Source: Vigna angularis
Lineage: Eukaryota; Streptophyta; Magnoliopsida; Fabales; Fabaceae
Reading direction: 5' to 3'
Length of the DNA: 64,000 bases
NCBI RefSeq assembly: GCF_016808095.1
Contig: NC_068972.1
Location: forward strand, 3,658,001 to 3,722,000
The notes under the pieces are model-generated. The model was not told where the DNA came from. It searched no databases and worked only from the letters and a program-made list of their open reading frames with translations. Shown piece by piece: positions 25,915 through 38,700 of the stretch. Position 1 is the stretch's first letter; each line of letters starts with the position of its first letter. The position numbers and the translations under genes are program-made.

Positions 25915-26080
25915 TGTCCGAAGAAAAGAATATCGAAAGTTTCACACCAATTTATAATATATAAGTGGATTTAAATTTTATCTTATAAATTTATTTTGTA
26001 AAATTGAGTTAGATTTAAAATTTATTTTTTAACATGATGTAAGAGTCAGGTTAGAACTATAATGTCTAATTTCACTATTG
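25915..26080 (+). mobile_element. LTR end plus PBS remnant (TRIM/copia-like)
   Basis: The segment AATTTATAATATATAAGTGG, then TCTTATAAATTTATTTTGTA, then AATTGAGTTAGATTTAAAAT leads into TTAACATGATGTAAGAGTCA and GGTTAGAAC. In intact legume elements this last part reads CATGGTATCAGAGCC, the primer-binding site complementary to initiator Met-tRNA. Three or four substitutions from that motif show an old, inactive copy. No coding region follows. Confidence 0.45.
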
Positions 26081-27710
26081 TTATAATTTAAATCTCTAAA
26101 AATTATAAAGAGAATATATGATTTAACTTGAGGTTAATCCTACAATTTAATATGATAATATGAGGGAGAGTGAAGCAACAAAATTCCTAAATTTTGGTCT
26201 AAGTCCGAAATTTAATATGTGGTTCTGTTATATTCAATCTTTCAGCATTTAGGGTAAGTATCGATGAGATTGTAATGAAAAAGTGGTGTCTTCTTTGATC
26301 AGATCATGATTAATGCGGACAAAAGAAGCAGTCATTTCTTGCATGTTTATGCAGACAAATCCATCTCATCTTTTAATTTATACAACATTTGACATCTGTA
26401 CTATCTTGTTTGATGAATTTAAGTTGGACTTTCTGAATTACTATCCATCCGAAAATCCGAAGATAGAAATTATCATACGTAAATATCTGTAGCGAGAAAC
26501 ATAATCTGGAAATATCTCTTGCTATCCATAGTTGTTCTGGAAAGTGGAAACGAGACAGAAACCTTGACACTGTTGGATGAATTCGGTGTTATGCAATGAA
26601 GGACCAAGGACCAAACACTTTTTATCTTCAATCTACATACACTCCACAAAGCAGAGCTGGGATTGGTTGGTGAAGTGTCTTTTTCTATGATCTGTTTCAG
26701 AGAGAAAGTGTGGTGAACTGTGGGCAACCACCTTTACATAACAGGGAAACAATGAAAATTTTTCCCGTTATGACTCAGTTTAATGAGGGAAAGACCAAGT
26801 ACAAGTGGCTTCTTTTAGGACCATTGAAAAAGATAAACTAAGTGCATGTGCAAAGTGGAACTTGGTGTAGTTCTTCCTTTGTGCATATGTATGCACACTC
26901 CAACTCCAAAAAGCCCCTACAAGAAAACACCCACGCAGATGCCATGGGTCAACAGGAGAAACTGTTCTGAAATAGCAATGGACCTTGCTATCCTGTTTGC
27001 AACTTTTTACAACCATTATTGGAAATAAGAAGGTACTGTTCTCCCCCACACAACATCAAATCCAAAAGCAATGAAAAGCCAACCCAACCCTACATGACAT
27101 ATGCATAAACTCAGAAGTCAGATCCTACTTTCACTATCAAAAGGAATATAAAAGGTGGGATGTAAAGAAATCAATTGATATAACAGTGAGCTAAGTGGAT
27201 AAACATGAAGACTCCATCTTGCAAACCCCATCACATCTAATACCTATCCTACTAGAGGAAAAAGTATAGCGTATAGGATGGTGTTGGGAGCACACATGGC
27301 AGGCAGTTCAAATAAAATGAGATATGATTTTGACAAGGGATGGAATGATTTAGCATTGTCAAACTTATATTTCTATAGGTATTCCTAAGATAGCCAGGAA
27401 ACGATCGAACTTTCTAAGGAGAAAAGAGGAAAAGGAAGAAAATATGATAGTGGGGAATCCTAAGCCTGATGGGAGCCAACAGTGAGATGACATAAGCATT
27501 GTTCCCTACAGAACCAAGCATCAACAGGTGGGGTTACTGATTCGGATGACAAAAAATAAAAAACATCCCATCTCACTTCCATTACACTTTGATACCCCTT
27601 TCGGTTAGTTTTTCTGCTTTTGGTCTAAACTTAAAAGGACTCCAATCAGCCTTTTTTTTCATGTATTCAACTCCCCTTGGTAATCAGAGCTATCAGAGAA
27701 TTTAGGGGAA

Positions 27711-28289
27711 ATGATGATCAAAGTAGATGAAACAATCGTATCAACAGCCAAAGAACAACCAGTTGAAGTGATGAACGGAGAAAAGGACAACTATGGAAGT
27801 GAGGATGACAACCCCAAAGAGTGGTTGAACCTGAACATAGGAGGCACTTCACTCTCAACTGTTGGAGGCCCTGATGTACAATCAAGACCAACCACTGCAA
27901 AAGTTTTTTCATGCAACTTCTGCATGAGGAAGTTCTTCAGTTCACAGGCATTAGGAGGTCATCAAAACGCCCACAAGAGGGAAAGGGGAGCTGCCAGAAG
28001 GTACCAATCTCAGAGGTCGATGACAGTAATGGGCTTCTCCATGAACACGCCAATTATGCTTCGATCACTCGGTGTCCAGCCCCATTCACTCGTGCACAAG
28101 CCATGCAGAGGTGGTACTGTGGTGGCACCAAGCTTTCATGATGCACATGCAAGGCTTGCGATGGCTTGGACGCCGTTCTCGTCAGAGGATCAAACAGATC
28201 TGGTGTGGCCAGGTAGCTTTCGCTTGGTTCCACAACAGCCCCAGCCACCACATGAGCCACTTAAGCTTGATTTAGACCTCAGACTCTGA
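27711..28289 (+). CDS. Single C2H2 zinc-finger protein with EAR motif (ZFP1/3/4/7 type)
   Basis: A 192-aa intronless nuclear regulator, probably a transcriptional repressor. The start is the tandem ATG of [10 protein letters not shown]; the second Met could also serve. One plant Q-type finger is seen at residues 67-90: [20 protein letters not shown] followed by H, i.e. C-x2-C-x12-H-x3-H with the invariant QALGGH. A conserved N-terminal EWLNLNIGG precedes the finger. The C-terminus ends LKLDLDLRL, an LxLxL EAR repression motif that recruits TOPLESS-type corepressors in this family. The length is typical (about 150-260 aa). The family includes regulators of trichome, epidermal and hormone responses; the exact ortholog cannot be fixed by eye. 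Confidence 0.93.
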   Translation: MMIKVDETIVSTAKEQPVEVMNGEKDNYGSEDDNPKEWLNLNIGGTSLSTVGGPDVQSRPTTAKVFSCNFCMRKFFSSQALGGHQNAHKRERGAARRYQSQRSMTVMGFSMNTPIMLRSLGVQPHSLVHKPCRGGTVVAPSFHDAHARLAMAWTPFSSEDQTDLVWPGSFRLVPQQPQPPHEPLKLDLDLRL

Positions 28290-29479
28290 TAGTTGTTGGC
28301 CTCACCTTTGAGCTTTATCATCCTTTTTTGGCCTCAAGAGCTTGATCCTTAACATATGGAGGGGAAAAAACACAGGTAGAAGACACTTGACCTGGAAGAG
28401 TCAATAACTAAGATGATAGTACTGCATAGTATGTGCTAGGAGATTTGTAGTTTCCACTGTCTATATTTGACTACATGTTCAGCACCCGAAACCCAAATTA
28501 TGACACCCTGGCTATCTATTTTAGTTCTTTTTAGTTTTGATATAATTCCCGATATGCAGTGCTCACATGCTATGTTACTGACAAAAGCTTTGCTTTTCGA
28601 CCTTAAAACTCAGATTTTCATCCTGCATGTACCACAAACACTTTGTGGGTGCTAGGTACGTTCAATATAAGGATGCTTCCAACATATGTAAAGCCTCAAT
28701 TCCCAATCTTAGATTTTAATTAAAGATGACAAATTCGAATGGAACTTTCCAAAACAAGGCAGTATTTACTACCAACGTCCTTGTACAGAGAAAATTCTGG
28801 ATTTATTACATTGAGCTATAGTCCCTATAATTTTCATTCAAACTTCAAACAACGCATTTTTTGCCAATATTAAAATACGCGATATTCCAACTTTGCTCAC
28901 CCTACGTGATGATTTATTATCATCTATCGCATACATTACTATGAAAAAACAATCGAATAGGGTAGAAAGTGACATGTACAACAACCATTTCTCTTGCTTA
29001 AGAATGGTATTTCGTGAACAAAATTCACGACGATAATAAGACAGCCAGGAAAAGCTTAAAGTGAATGCTAGTGCGAGCGCCTGCTCGGTTCCAAACATTT
29101 AACATTCTCCCAGCGAGTTTAGCTTCTTTAAAATGAAAGAGTATATACTTTAGAGAAGAACGTGAAAGCTGTAGCTGTAATAAATATAATAGTTAAAAGT
29201 GTGACCGAATGCACAAGTTTGCGAAATAGATTATAAAGTTGCTTAAATGTCAACCTTTAAGTATAACCTCTCATTTATTTCCATGTGAAATGAGTCCCTC
29301 ACATTAAAATTGGATCCCCCCATCTTTCGTACAAAAACTAAACACCCAGAGCTTATCTCATAAGAAGATATTTATGGTTTCTAAATTCTAACAGCCAGGT
29401 AAAACGATGAATAAAATATGAACAACATAAGAATTTATCAGAAACCCTTCTCTGCTACGCGAATTTACAGTCTTGTAAC
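28290..29479. other. Convergent intergenic region
   Basis: The 3' flanks of the zinc-finger gene (+) and the TIP41-like gene (-) meet here. It holds both 3'UTRs. I see no gene, no clear repeat and no canonical AATAAA that I would assign. Confidence 0.6.
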
Positions 29480-30745
29480 TTAAGAGGAAATTACAAGCTT
29501 TTTGGTCGTATGCATTATGATGGGGAGCTTCTGGCTGATGAAGCTTGGATCACCATACGCACCAGAATCAAAAGGGTGATCTTGCTGCATCAATAACACA
29601 ATCAAATGCAATGACAAAGGCGCTCAACAATAAGTTGTAACTTGTAAATGACAGCCACGCCAAAGAAAACTTACAGAGATAAAAGCAGTAAAAGAATATT
29701 AGGAAAGCATGGGAACAAAAAGCTAAATCTAATTTGATACAAGAAAAAATTAATCAAAGCAACTAAAACATAGTCTATCACAGCGACCGCTCACTGGGCC
29801 GGCTGTCATTGTCACAAGGCTTGGAAATAGACACATAGGATCTGGAAAGATTTTAAAGGGAAGGAGAAATAATCGAGAGATTAGATGTTTTCTCGAGGGA
29901 AAAAAACTACTATAAAGTAAATAAGAGATGTATCCATCCTTTAGTTTTAATTGACCAAGACAATGTTGTATTTTAAAATAAATTATGATAGATACACTCG
30001 TTGCTCACTAAAGAAGAGCCTGTGATTCCTTCTGTTTATTAGCAAAAAATACCAGATTAGTAAAGATATTTCGAGGAAATGCATGGCCTCGTATTCCAAT
30101 CTGTCCAGACAAACAGGGACATGACAGAATAAACAAGAAAATATGACAGTCAACCTGGGACCAGCATTTTCATTTTATAAGCTTGACATTTCCCTTCTAT
30201 TATTTACACATCTAATAGAACTTAAAAATCATCTTTCGTTTTTTATACTAAACCAGCACAGGAAAATTTACTTAGCATTTCTAATTCATTCCCTTCTCCA
30301 CACAAAGTAGCTTGCCCTCGAAAGTAACTTCACAGTATTGGTCTCTCACATACCCAATTAGTTATTTATTGCATTCTTAGTTACTTCATTGACAGAAGAT
30401 CCACCAGAAGATATCATGTATTCATTGGAGGGAATATTGTAATGCAGATTGTATTGGCTATCACATTGATAGAAGATTAACCACAAGATATTGTGTATTC
30501 ATCGGAGGGAATATCATCTCTTGGAAAAGCAAGAAAATATGTGTTGTTGTTCCAGAGCAGAATTTGAATATAGATCAATGGCTTTAGACACTTGTAAACT
30601 TGTATGAATTAAACAACTCCTTCAAGAATTATAAATTTGTGATTTAAGAAGGTGAAATTGTACTATAGGCAGCCCTTAATATCACCTCCAATCCAGTGCT
30701 TCATTAGAGACCTAAACACATAGCCTTTTCTTTTAGCTTGCACTT

Positions 30746-30838
<93 letters not shown>

Positions 30839-33323
30839 GTATAAAACACTTTCAAAAGAGGAAGATTTTTCAAAGAATCTTGGCTTCACAACCAAATTAA
30901 TCCCCCTTTTGAGTTGTTGAAGCCATTTAGTTAACATTAGCACTCCATCTAGGATCTCAAACAACAAAAGAAACAAACAAACATAGTGAAGTACGAAAAG
31001 AGTAGACAAACAACCTAAAGTCCAGATTATTGACTAGATCAGCACAGATTAATAGACAAGCATCAACCCTCTTACTTTCTCTCTTTACTATGGCCAACAA
31101 CAGAAAAAGAGAGTAATGTTCAGAATTAATGTAAAGAACGAAGCACAAGTGCATAGCAGAAGCTTACTGCAGACAAAGCTTGAAATGTAGATTCTCTCCA
31201 GCAACTCTCTCGAAGTACAATGGGACTTGTATGTCCACCAAACACACAATGCATACGTGTTTCTCTCAATCTAATCAGCACTCCATCAACTCTAAGCTGC
31301 ATCAGTACCAGAGTATTCAGTTAAAATTCAAGTTTAGGGAAAGTGGTGATGATGCCATAAAATGGGCTGCTGACACAAGGACCCTAATCTCAATGTTTGT
31401 GAGGTATCGTAGATATTTGGCAATAACTTCCTTATTTTATAAGACCAAAATTACACTATCAACCATAAGAGTACTAGTAAAAATGAAATAACTAAATTTC
31501 TAGTGAAACATCACTTCAGACTGAAGGAAATTTCTGATTTAGGATAGAAACAGAGTAGCTCACCCAGAATCGCAACAGAAGAAACCAAGAGCTTGGCATT
31601 ACTCTCTGTAAAACCAAGAAGCAATATCATCAGGCATTGGTAATCATATTAGTTTTGCATAACAACAATCAAATCTCCTATCAACAGAAGAAACCAAATT
31701 AGTGATTACCACTTTTACAGTAAGAAGTGATACTCCATTATCAGCAAGTTCATCCTCGTATAACACCACCTGTTGTTCACAATGAGGATTCATTTATTTA
31801 GGATGGAAGTAAATAACATCAAGGAAGATAATGTCGACAATTTGTTATATGTAAGGCACTCAGAAGTAAAACAAGAGCATATTCATTTAGGATTTTTTGT
31901 TTTTGACTATCATTAATATATAGCCGATTTCACTAAACTATTTCACATGTGCAGACTAACAGCATGATCAATTTCTAAAAACGAAACACTATACTAAAGA
32001 ACTAATAAGGATGTTATTTATATCTTTTTCCTTTCTTTCACTTAGTTCTTGCCTCATGAACCACGCAAAATTGTTTCTCATAGAGACATTACAATACAAA
32101 AGCAGTTCTGTGCACAGAAATTTGCTAAGCAATCATTCAATGTATTCATTACAGACCTCATCATAGAAAAGTATGGGCTCTTTGGATGCAAGTGCTGCTA
32201 CATCAATTTGATCCTTGCAGTCTTCCCAAAGGATATCACTGGTTTCCTTCGATATCTCTCCCTCATTCTACCATAAATAAATATATCTTAAATAAAGCAT
32301 AAATAAAATACTAATTCAAGTTTCCTGGTTTCCTTATAACAAAAAATAATCAATATGTGGCAGTGGGCATAAAAAAACTCACGTAGAATTGTACTGGTGA
32401 CTCATATATAAAAAATGGCATTCAGGAAGACAGCTTAGTCTGTAGAAAAACAAAGAAAGAATGCGTACCACATCTTTATCAATCTCAATATTGCCACTTC
32501 CACAATAAGGTGTTGTAAAGGTGTAGTCGTAATCTAGTATTACTTGCTGAGAGGGCTTGCTGCACATTTCCCCCAAAAGAATGTGAGACTAACTAACACA
32601 ACGGTAATTCAGACATTTACACATCCTATTCAATGGGAGGGGTAGACTGCACGAACAATTACCAGGCAGTTTCATACTAGATACAAATCTCTTGCAAGAA
32701 AGAAAAGACGAAATGAACCTAAGCAATGTCATTTGAATTTTGAGCAATGCATAAATATGAAAGTGAACATGCCAACAGCTTACCTTCTAAATTTCCACTT
32801 AGCAGCTGCAGGAACTTCAACTGGCGGCAAGGCTTCCTGTTTCCAGCCACAAAGAGCATCAAATGCATTAAAGTGAATTCTGGTGCCACTGCTAAAGTGT
32901 CTCAGAATTAAAGTGTTCTCCCCGAAAACCATTTCTGGTAAATGAGACGTGTTGAGTTTCTGTTCCCACCTGAAAAGCACACATCCATCATCAAATCGAA
33001 GTTCTTTGATATTTCTTCAAAAATATCAACGGCCAAAACATGATGAGGACGCTGAAGCTTGTAAAAGCAACACTAGAACACAACTTCTTCTTCAATAAAA
33101 TAAAGTACAACTGAATAAAAAGTTTTCCGAATTAGAATTACAGAAGCTAGGTTAAGTGTGATGCGATAATCACTCACTCCTGGATGGCGGAAGAGTTCAG
33201 TATAGAGTGCCTCCGAGTCTCGATCGACCAACCACTGATGCGAATGCCTCGTCGGCCATCGTCGGCGAAGAGCTCGGCGCCGGCGGCTTTCAAGTTGTTC
33301 TCGTCGACTTCCAAATCCATCAT
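29480..33323 (-). CDS. TIP41L: TIP41-like protein (PP2A/TOR pathway regulator)
   Basis: A 289-aa protein of the TIP41 family, which binds PP2A catalytic subunits and the TAP46/TAP42 partner in TOR signalling. Eight exons: 33178-33323, 32784-32969, 32469-32559, 32157-32267, 31710-31769, 31564-31605, 31168-31296, 29480-29584. All have GT..AG sites and the frame is continuous. The start is the doubled ATG of MMDLEVDENNLKAAGAEL. Family blocks appear in order: TSHLPEMVFGENTLILRHF, GTRIHFNAFDALCGWKQEAL, PPVEVPAAAKWKFRSKPSQQ, VILDYDYTFTTPYCGSG, KEPILFYDEVVLYEDELADN, RVMPSSWFLLLRFWLRVDGV, ending in DHPFDSGAYGDPSFISQKLP. The length matches plant TIP41L. The acidic stretch usually following VDKD is short. 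The last intron (29585-31167) is long and repeat-bearing. Confidence 0.96.
30388..30516. repeat. Two-copy tandem repeat, about 77-bp period, in TIP41-like intron 7
   Basis: Copy 1 has CATTGACAGAAGATCCACCA, then GAAGATATCATGTATTCATT and GGAGGGAATAT. Copy 2 has CATTGATAGAAGATTAACCA, then CAAGATATTGTGTATTCATC and GGAGGGAATAT. About 51 aligned bases with few mismatches, separated by a 26-base spacer. Confidence 0.8.
30750..30840. repeat. (TA)n then (GTAT)n compound microsatellite
   Basis: About 38 TA units run straight into four GTAT units inside TIP41-like intron 7. Ile-Tyr open frames here are artefacts. Confidence 0.95.
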
Positions 33324-34371
33324 CGCCTTCGGGTTTCAACTCACTGGGTGATTCCCGAGTTACAGTCACAGAGACTCTCTTTTAAGAATTGGGTATTAGA
33401 AATGGGCCTTCCGGTCAGCCACATACCTTGCCTTTTGTACTTCCATAATTTCTTGCTATACAGAAAAACAATCAAAATAATTTTGTTATTTTTTTATTTT
33501 CTGAAAATAAAGCCCATAATATATTAAAATTTACAAATTATTCAGAAACATTCTAAAAGTACATTTTAAAACAAATGTTTCGTAATTGATTCCAAAATAT
33601 ACTTATGGAATTAATTTTTAGAGTAATTTTAGATAAATTTTGAAATTTTAGTTGTAGAAATATAAAATTTAAAATTGTTATAGTACAAAACATTTTATAG
33701 TATTTCTCCACACTTTTGTGAAATGTTAAACAGAAAATAAGATTGATATTAGACAGTGACAAAAAAAATTAAACATAGTATAAAAAACAAAATTCATATA
33801 CATATTTTAGATTGAGAGTTATATCAAATACTTTTAATAAATTAAACTCATATCTCATTTAAAGTTATGTCTTTCCTTAAATTTTCTTTCTAAAAATATA
33901 TCAATAATTAACTATTATTGTATACCATTTTTCAGACACAAAAAGGTACATCTTAAATAAGATCAAAGTTCAATAAATATCAAATTTCAAACAATGACTT
34001 AAACTTAGTATTAAGACATTGAATGGACACAACCAAATTCACATTTCAACAAAAGCAAAAACATGGAGTTAAGGTTTAATCTTCCATAAACGACCAGAAT
34101 AAGCCTACCAGTTTTCTAAGCCAGCACTAATATTCAGGTGATGTCCAACATGAAGATATGCCAAAAATATGCAACACTTGGAGAAATATTATTCAAAATA
34201 TTTCCGGATAAAAGATTTAGAAAGCTTTAAATTTACATTTTTGATATATATTTTAAGTTGTTTCCAAAACAATATTTGATCCAGATAATTTTTATTATAG
34301 GATATTTTGAAATGATAAGTTAAAAATAATTAACAATATATTTTAAATAATGCCGTCTAAACTTATTTTAA

Positions 34372-34399
34372 AATATATATATATATATATATATATATA
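34372..34399. repeat. (TA)n microsatellite
   Basis: About 14 AT/TA units in intergenic DNA. Confidence 0.9.
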
Positions 34400-34516
34400 G
34401 TTTGCTAATTTATGTAAAAAATTCTTTTAATTGATACATTTTAATAAAATATACCAAGTTTTAGGTTACAAAAAAATCTCTATTAAAAAAATCAACTTTA
34501 AATCCAAGAACATTTT

Positions 34517-34640
34517 AATAAATTTAAAATTTAATAAAATAAAAGATAGTTATTTTTTAAATAAAAAAAAGGTACAGTACCCATCAGAATGATAAACAAC
34601 TATCTTTTATTTTTTATTTTAAATTAAATTTTAAAATTAA
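34517..34640. repeat. Short inverted repeat (hairpin)
   Basis: The left arm, about 34519-34552, contains AAATTTAATAAAATAAAAGA then TAGTT. It pairs with the right arm, about 34600-34640, AACTATCTTTTATTTTTTAT then TTTAAATTAAATTTTAAAA. The loop is about 45 bases including GGTACAGTACCCATC. It may be a small foldback element. Confidence 0.55.
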
Positions 34641-35734
34641 ACTAAATGGAACAGTTCCCAAGAAATTAACATTACAATATGAAATGCTGAAAATAAAAGT
34701 TAAACTATTTGAAAAAAATAATATTTAAGGACAATCTTGAAAAAGATTGGATACAAAAAAAAAATGAAACTTTATCTAAATTTTTAAATATCCACACCCA
34801 ATATAAGTGTACAGTTGACCCCTAAAGAAGTTGTAGTAGTTGAAGGCATGACACATCTGGATTAGCCAAGTTCAACTCTTGCCAACATCATGACCCTTTG
34901 ATGTTGGCTCAATCCCAGTTTCCACAACTACAATATATCACAAACCCAACTTCAGTTCTTACAAATGACTACCTAAAACAATTATCAACCACGTGTCCCT
35001 CAATGCCTAATTTTAATTCCATTCCTCTTAGCATTCCCCACGTATACACAATAGTCCACCAAATAACACATAACAGATAGCTTATCATCATGCGTGTCAG
35101 TTCCAGGGCATTCATTTGGACATGAAAAATAGCTTCTCAACATTATAAGAAGCCTGCAGCAATTGAAGTATATGATGCCCCATCCCGCCACACACAACAA
35201 AACAAACATCTTAAGGAGACTGGGATTACCAAAAAAATCAACCCTGAAAATCAATCAAAGATTAGCGTCTTATCCATATATGCTGTGAACGACAAACAAA
35301 TGAGCTGTTGTATTTACTAGGGATTGCCTGCAGGTTAATACAGTAATGACATTGAATCCTAACGTACAAAGATAAATCGTTCCCCTATTCTCATTGTTTT
35401 TTTGTAGCTTTTTTGCACTGTAATGGAGCAAAAAACATATTGGAACAAGTAATTGAGTCTCTGTAAATAAATAAAAAATCTAAAAATTGAAAAACTACTG
35501 AGTGAACTATTTTAGTGTTTGCATGAGGAGCAACACTAAAACCAAATTACCTGAGATCAATACCTGGAAAGCTATTCTTAAAAAATACAAACAATATAGC
35601 ATATCTTATGATTACCTGCCTGAATGGAAACAAATCCATCGAGATCCGAGCTGATCATCCCATGGGATCACGATCTCACAAAAAGATGGATAGTTTAATT
35701 TGAAGCCTTAAAGAAGGTTAAAACCGAGTTCGTA

Positions 35735-38700
35735 TTAACACCATTTCCTTCTCCTTGTCTTCATTTTCTTCCCCCTTTGGGTTTGATGAGCATTGTCTTC
35801 AGATAGTTGGTGTTCTGACAAATGCTTTCTTTTTCCAGAGCTTGGGGCTTTTGCTTTTTCTCCACTGACCTCCGGGGATTCACATTCATTTTCAGCTCTG
35901 CTATCAGTAGCTTTCCGTAATGTATTTCTACCTGAATTAGCTTGTGATGAGTGCCGGAAGCTCCATCGTGTATTGTCAAACCATTTGCCAACCTGAAAGT
36001 GAAATAAGAATGGGAAATTTAGAAAGTCACAAGCGAAAGATAAATTGTGTTCACTGTAAAGTGTAAAGCTAAAAGATATTACCTGCTGATAAGTAAGTCC
36101 AAGTTCCTGTGCCAAGCTTTCTTTAGTAGCTCTATCTGGATACTGATTTTCTTTAAAAGATATGTGAAGTCTCTGAAAATACAACAATAGGCAATCCTGA
36201 GACAAACCTTTTACCAGACAAACAGGTTACTTTAAATAAAGAGATGCAGGATTCAAAGCATCCAAGAAAAGGTGGATGATGGCTTGATGCAGCATAGAGG
36301 AGGCTGATTGCAGTTTGACTTTTAAAAAACATTATGAACACACTCGATTGTCTATCATTTTTCTCTCAAGTCTGGACAACACACTCACATTATAAACCAT
36401 TTTCTGCACTTGTTTGCAATTCACTTCCAACACTATAACTGTCCACCATTGAACATGAGTAATTATAGTTATAGATAGGTAAAACTTTCCCTGGGTTTGA
36501 TAAGCACTTTGAAACAATTACACACAAAACACTTCATCATTTCATCCCCATGGAAGTGTAGCATCCTTGATACTTCATAATAAGAATCTAAAATCACCTA
36601 AAACATGCAACTTGTTCGATATTGATAACTCTTGTTAGTATATTTACATTTTATATGCTCAGTCTCACTTCTAATCAACAAAAAATACTTTTAACACAGC
36701 TTCTCCATGACTTTAGTTTTCAATTGGCGCGTCTCAAATCATCAACTTGGACTATATTATCCACAAAGACACATTATGAACGATTTACATTTGCATGTCA
36801 AATTTATAGAATAAGATGATTAATACTTATCATTGATGAAAAGTTTAGATTGAGTATAGTTTATCTAAAACTAGCGTCAACTTCTGCTTGATTAGTAATA
36901 AAATAATCATAAAAGCTAATTATGTGGCACATTTTTGAAAAAGCTAATTAAACAAAAACGTTTAGTTAAAAATATTACATTATCTAAATAAAGCTTTAAA
37001 ATATAAGAGTAGGTCCCAATATTGTGGTACAAATTGTTACAACGGACAATAAATAAATATCACAATCAAAGTAGACAACTTCATTAGTGGTAATCTACAA
37101 AAATGGTTGTACTAAGAGGCTAGAAGAGAGGAGGATGTGACGTGGCTAGACAATAGGGAGTACAAAGAGCCAAATCGTTGATTTTTTAAAATTTTATGAC
37201 GATTAATGTAAGAATTATTCTCCAGGTCACGTTTGTGGTATTTAGCTGATATTGGTGCAGTATCAAGATCTTCTTAGGATGATACATACACATGTATAAT
37301 TTTCAATAATTTTGAACAAGATTGTCTATTCAAAATCCAAATCAAATTGATATATACAATTATACATACAAATTACAATAAACATAAGTTCAATCACAAT
37401 ATATGTTAATACAAAATCTATTACACAGCCCAAAAAGTATGATAATGCAATAGTATTTTTCATCAATGATTTCAAGATATTGAACAACAACTTCGTCCAG
37501 ATTAAATTTTAAATCAATGCCATGACTCCAATGTCTAAGTAGTTCAAATTCCCCTTTATTATTTCAAAATAGATACGTTCAACATTAAGCAAATAAACAT
37601 GAAACTACTATTTGTAACCCACATTTCTCTTTTTAGTAAATTAAAAGTTTAGAATTTTGTAAGCTCTTGGAAATATACATACACACACATATATGTAAAT
37701 AACTTTTTAAAAAACTAAACAAATTTTAGAACGTTTTTAAAACCGTTTCATGTTTTACATATTGAAGTGTATCATGATTTGGATAACAAAATCATATTTA
37801 ATATAGTTATTTAAAAAATTCAAATGACTAACGATACAAATATTAAAAATTGGAATACATAATTATGTAATGCACTAGGTATGATTACTAATACACAAAT
37901 AAAAGGATCAGGTATGAGTTGTGCAGTAAAACAAAATATTTTCATCAATATTATTCCAATGGATTTTCCGTATTTCAGGCAAACCCTGGATTTTCTACCC
38001 AGTATATTCTATGTCATACAATAAAAGAAACAACATTCCCCCCGACCAAAAGGATCTTCACCTTTAATTTTGCAAGTGCATTTATTAGTGTATCTAGGGG
38101 ACACGATTTAATAGTAAAAAAATTAAGTCAATATGCAAATTATAAACTGAAATGAAAGATTCTCCAAACAGAAATTAAATTTAAAAACCAAATTTAGATG
38201 GTAATGCATTACCTGAACTACTGCTTCTCGTAGTCTATTGCCTCCTGGAGATCTAGACGTTTGTTCCCTGGAATCAAATTTCACATCGCGATCCAGTGAT
38301 TTGGCAGGTGAATTTTTTGTATTTTCAAATTTATTCTGATGGCCATTCCTCTTAGGAGTGTGCATGGAATTATTTGAAGCATTTCCATTTGGAGACACAG
38401 GAGTCGCATTGTCTTTCTTCTTTCTGCTAGGAGTAACAGTGGCTGTCCAATCTTCATCTTCACTAGTATCGCTATGGTATGTTTCCTACAAAAGAAACAT
38501 AGCTGCTTAAATATTGGGAGAGTAAAACCAAAGAATGGGACAATAAATATTGTTTGACTCTACACACTCACCCTTGTATATGTATATGTATAACCTACTT
38601 CAAGGCAAACCATGCATTTAGAATCACAAAGTAGTATTTTAAACCACGTGTCATTAAAATGAACTTACATCATACAACTTTTTGTAGTCCAACCTTTCCA

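Larger units (their letters stand above)
21494..27710. other. 3' region of NFD6-like gene and long intergenic spacer
   Basis: 21494 to about 23200 has mixed composition and probably carries 3'UTR exons and introns of the NFD6-like gene; an acceptor-like TCTTGCAG before 22933 and short conserved-looking blocks near 21780 and 22350 are compatible with this. 23.2-27.0 kb is AT-rich intergenic DNA with a duplicated block (24378-24600), a sequence at 25040-25640 that vaguely recalls a copia LTR, and an LTR/PBS remnant (25915-26080). 27.0-27.71 kb is less AT-rich and is the likely promoter and leader of the zinc-finger gene. No additional gene is supported. Confidence 0.55.
33324..35734. other. Intergenic between TIP41-like and HAT3.1-like genes
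   Basis: 33324 to about 33480 is the TIP41-like promoter and 5'UTR. 33.5-34.8 kb is AT-rich with a (TA)n (34372-34399) and a hairpin (34517-34640). 34.8-35.73 kb is of mixed composition downstream of the HAT3.1-like stop and is probably its 3'UTR, possibly with a spliced part. Confidence 0.55.

Noticed and set aside
26780..27049. 89-aa minus-strand open frame upstream of the zinc-finger gene
   Set aside because: No motif, and the span overlaps the probable promoter of the downstream gene.
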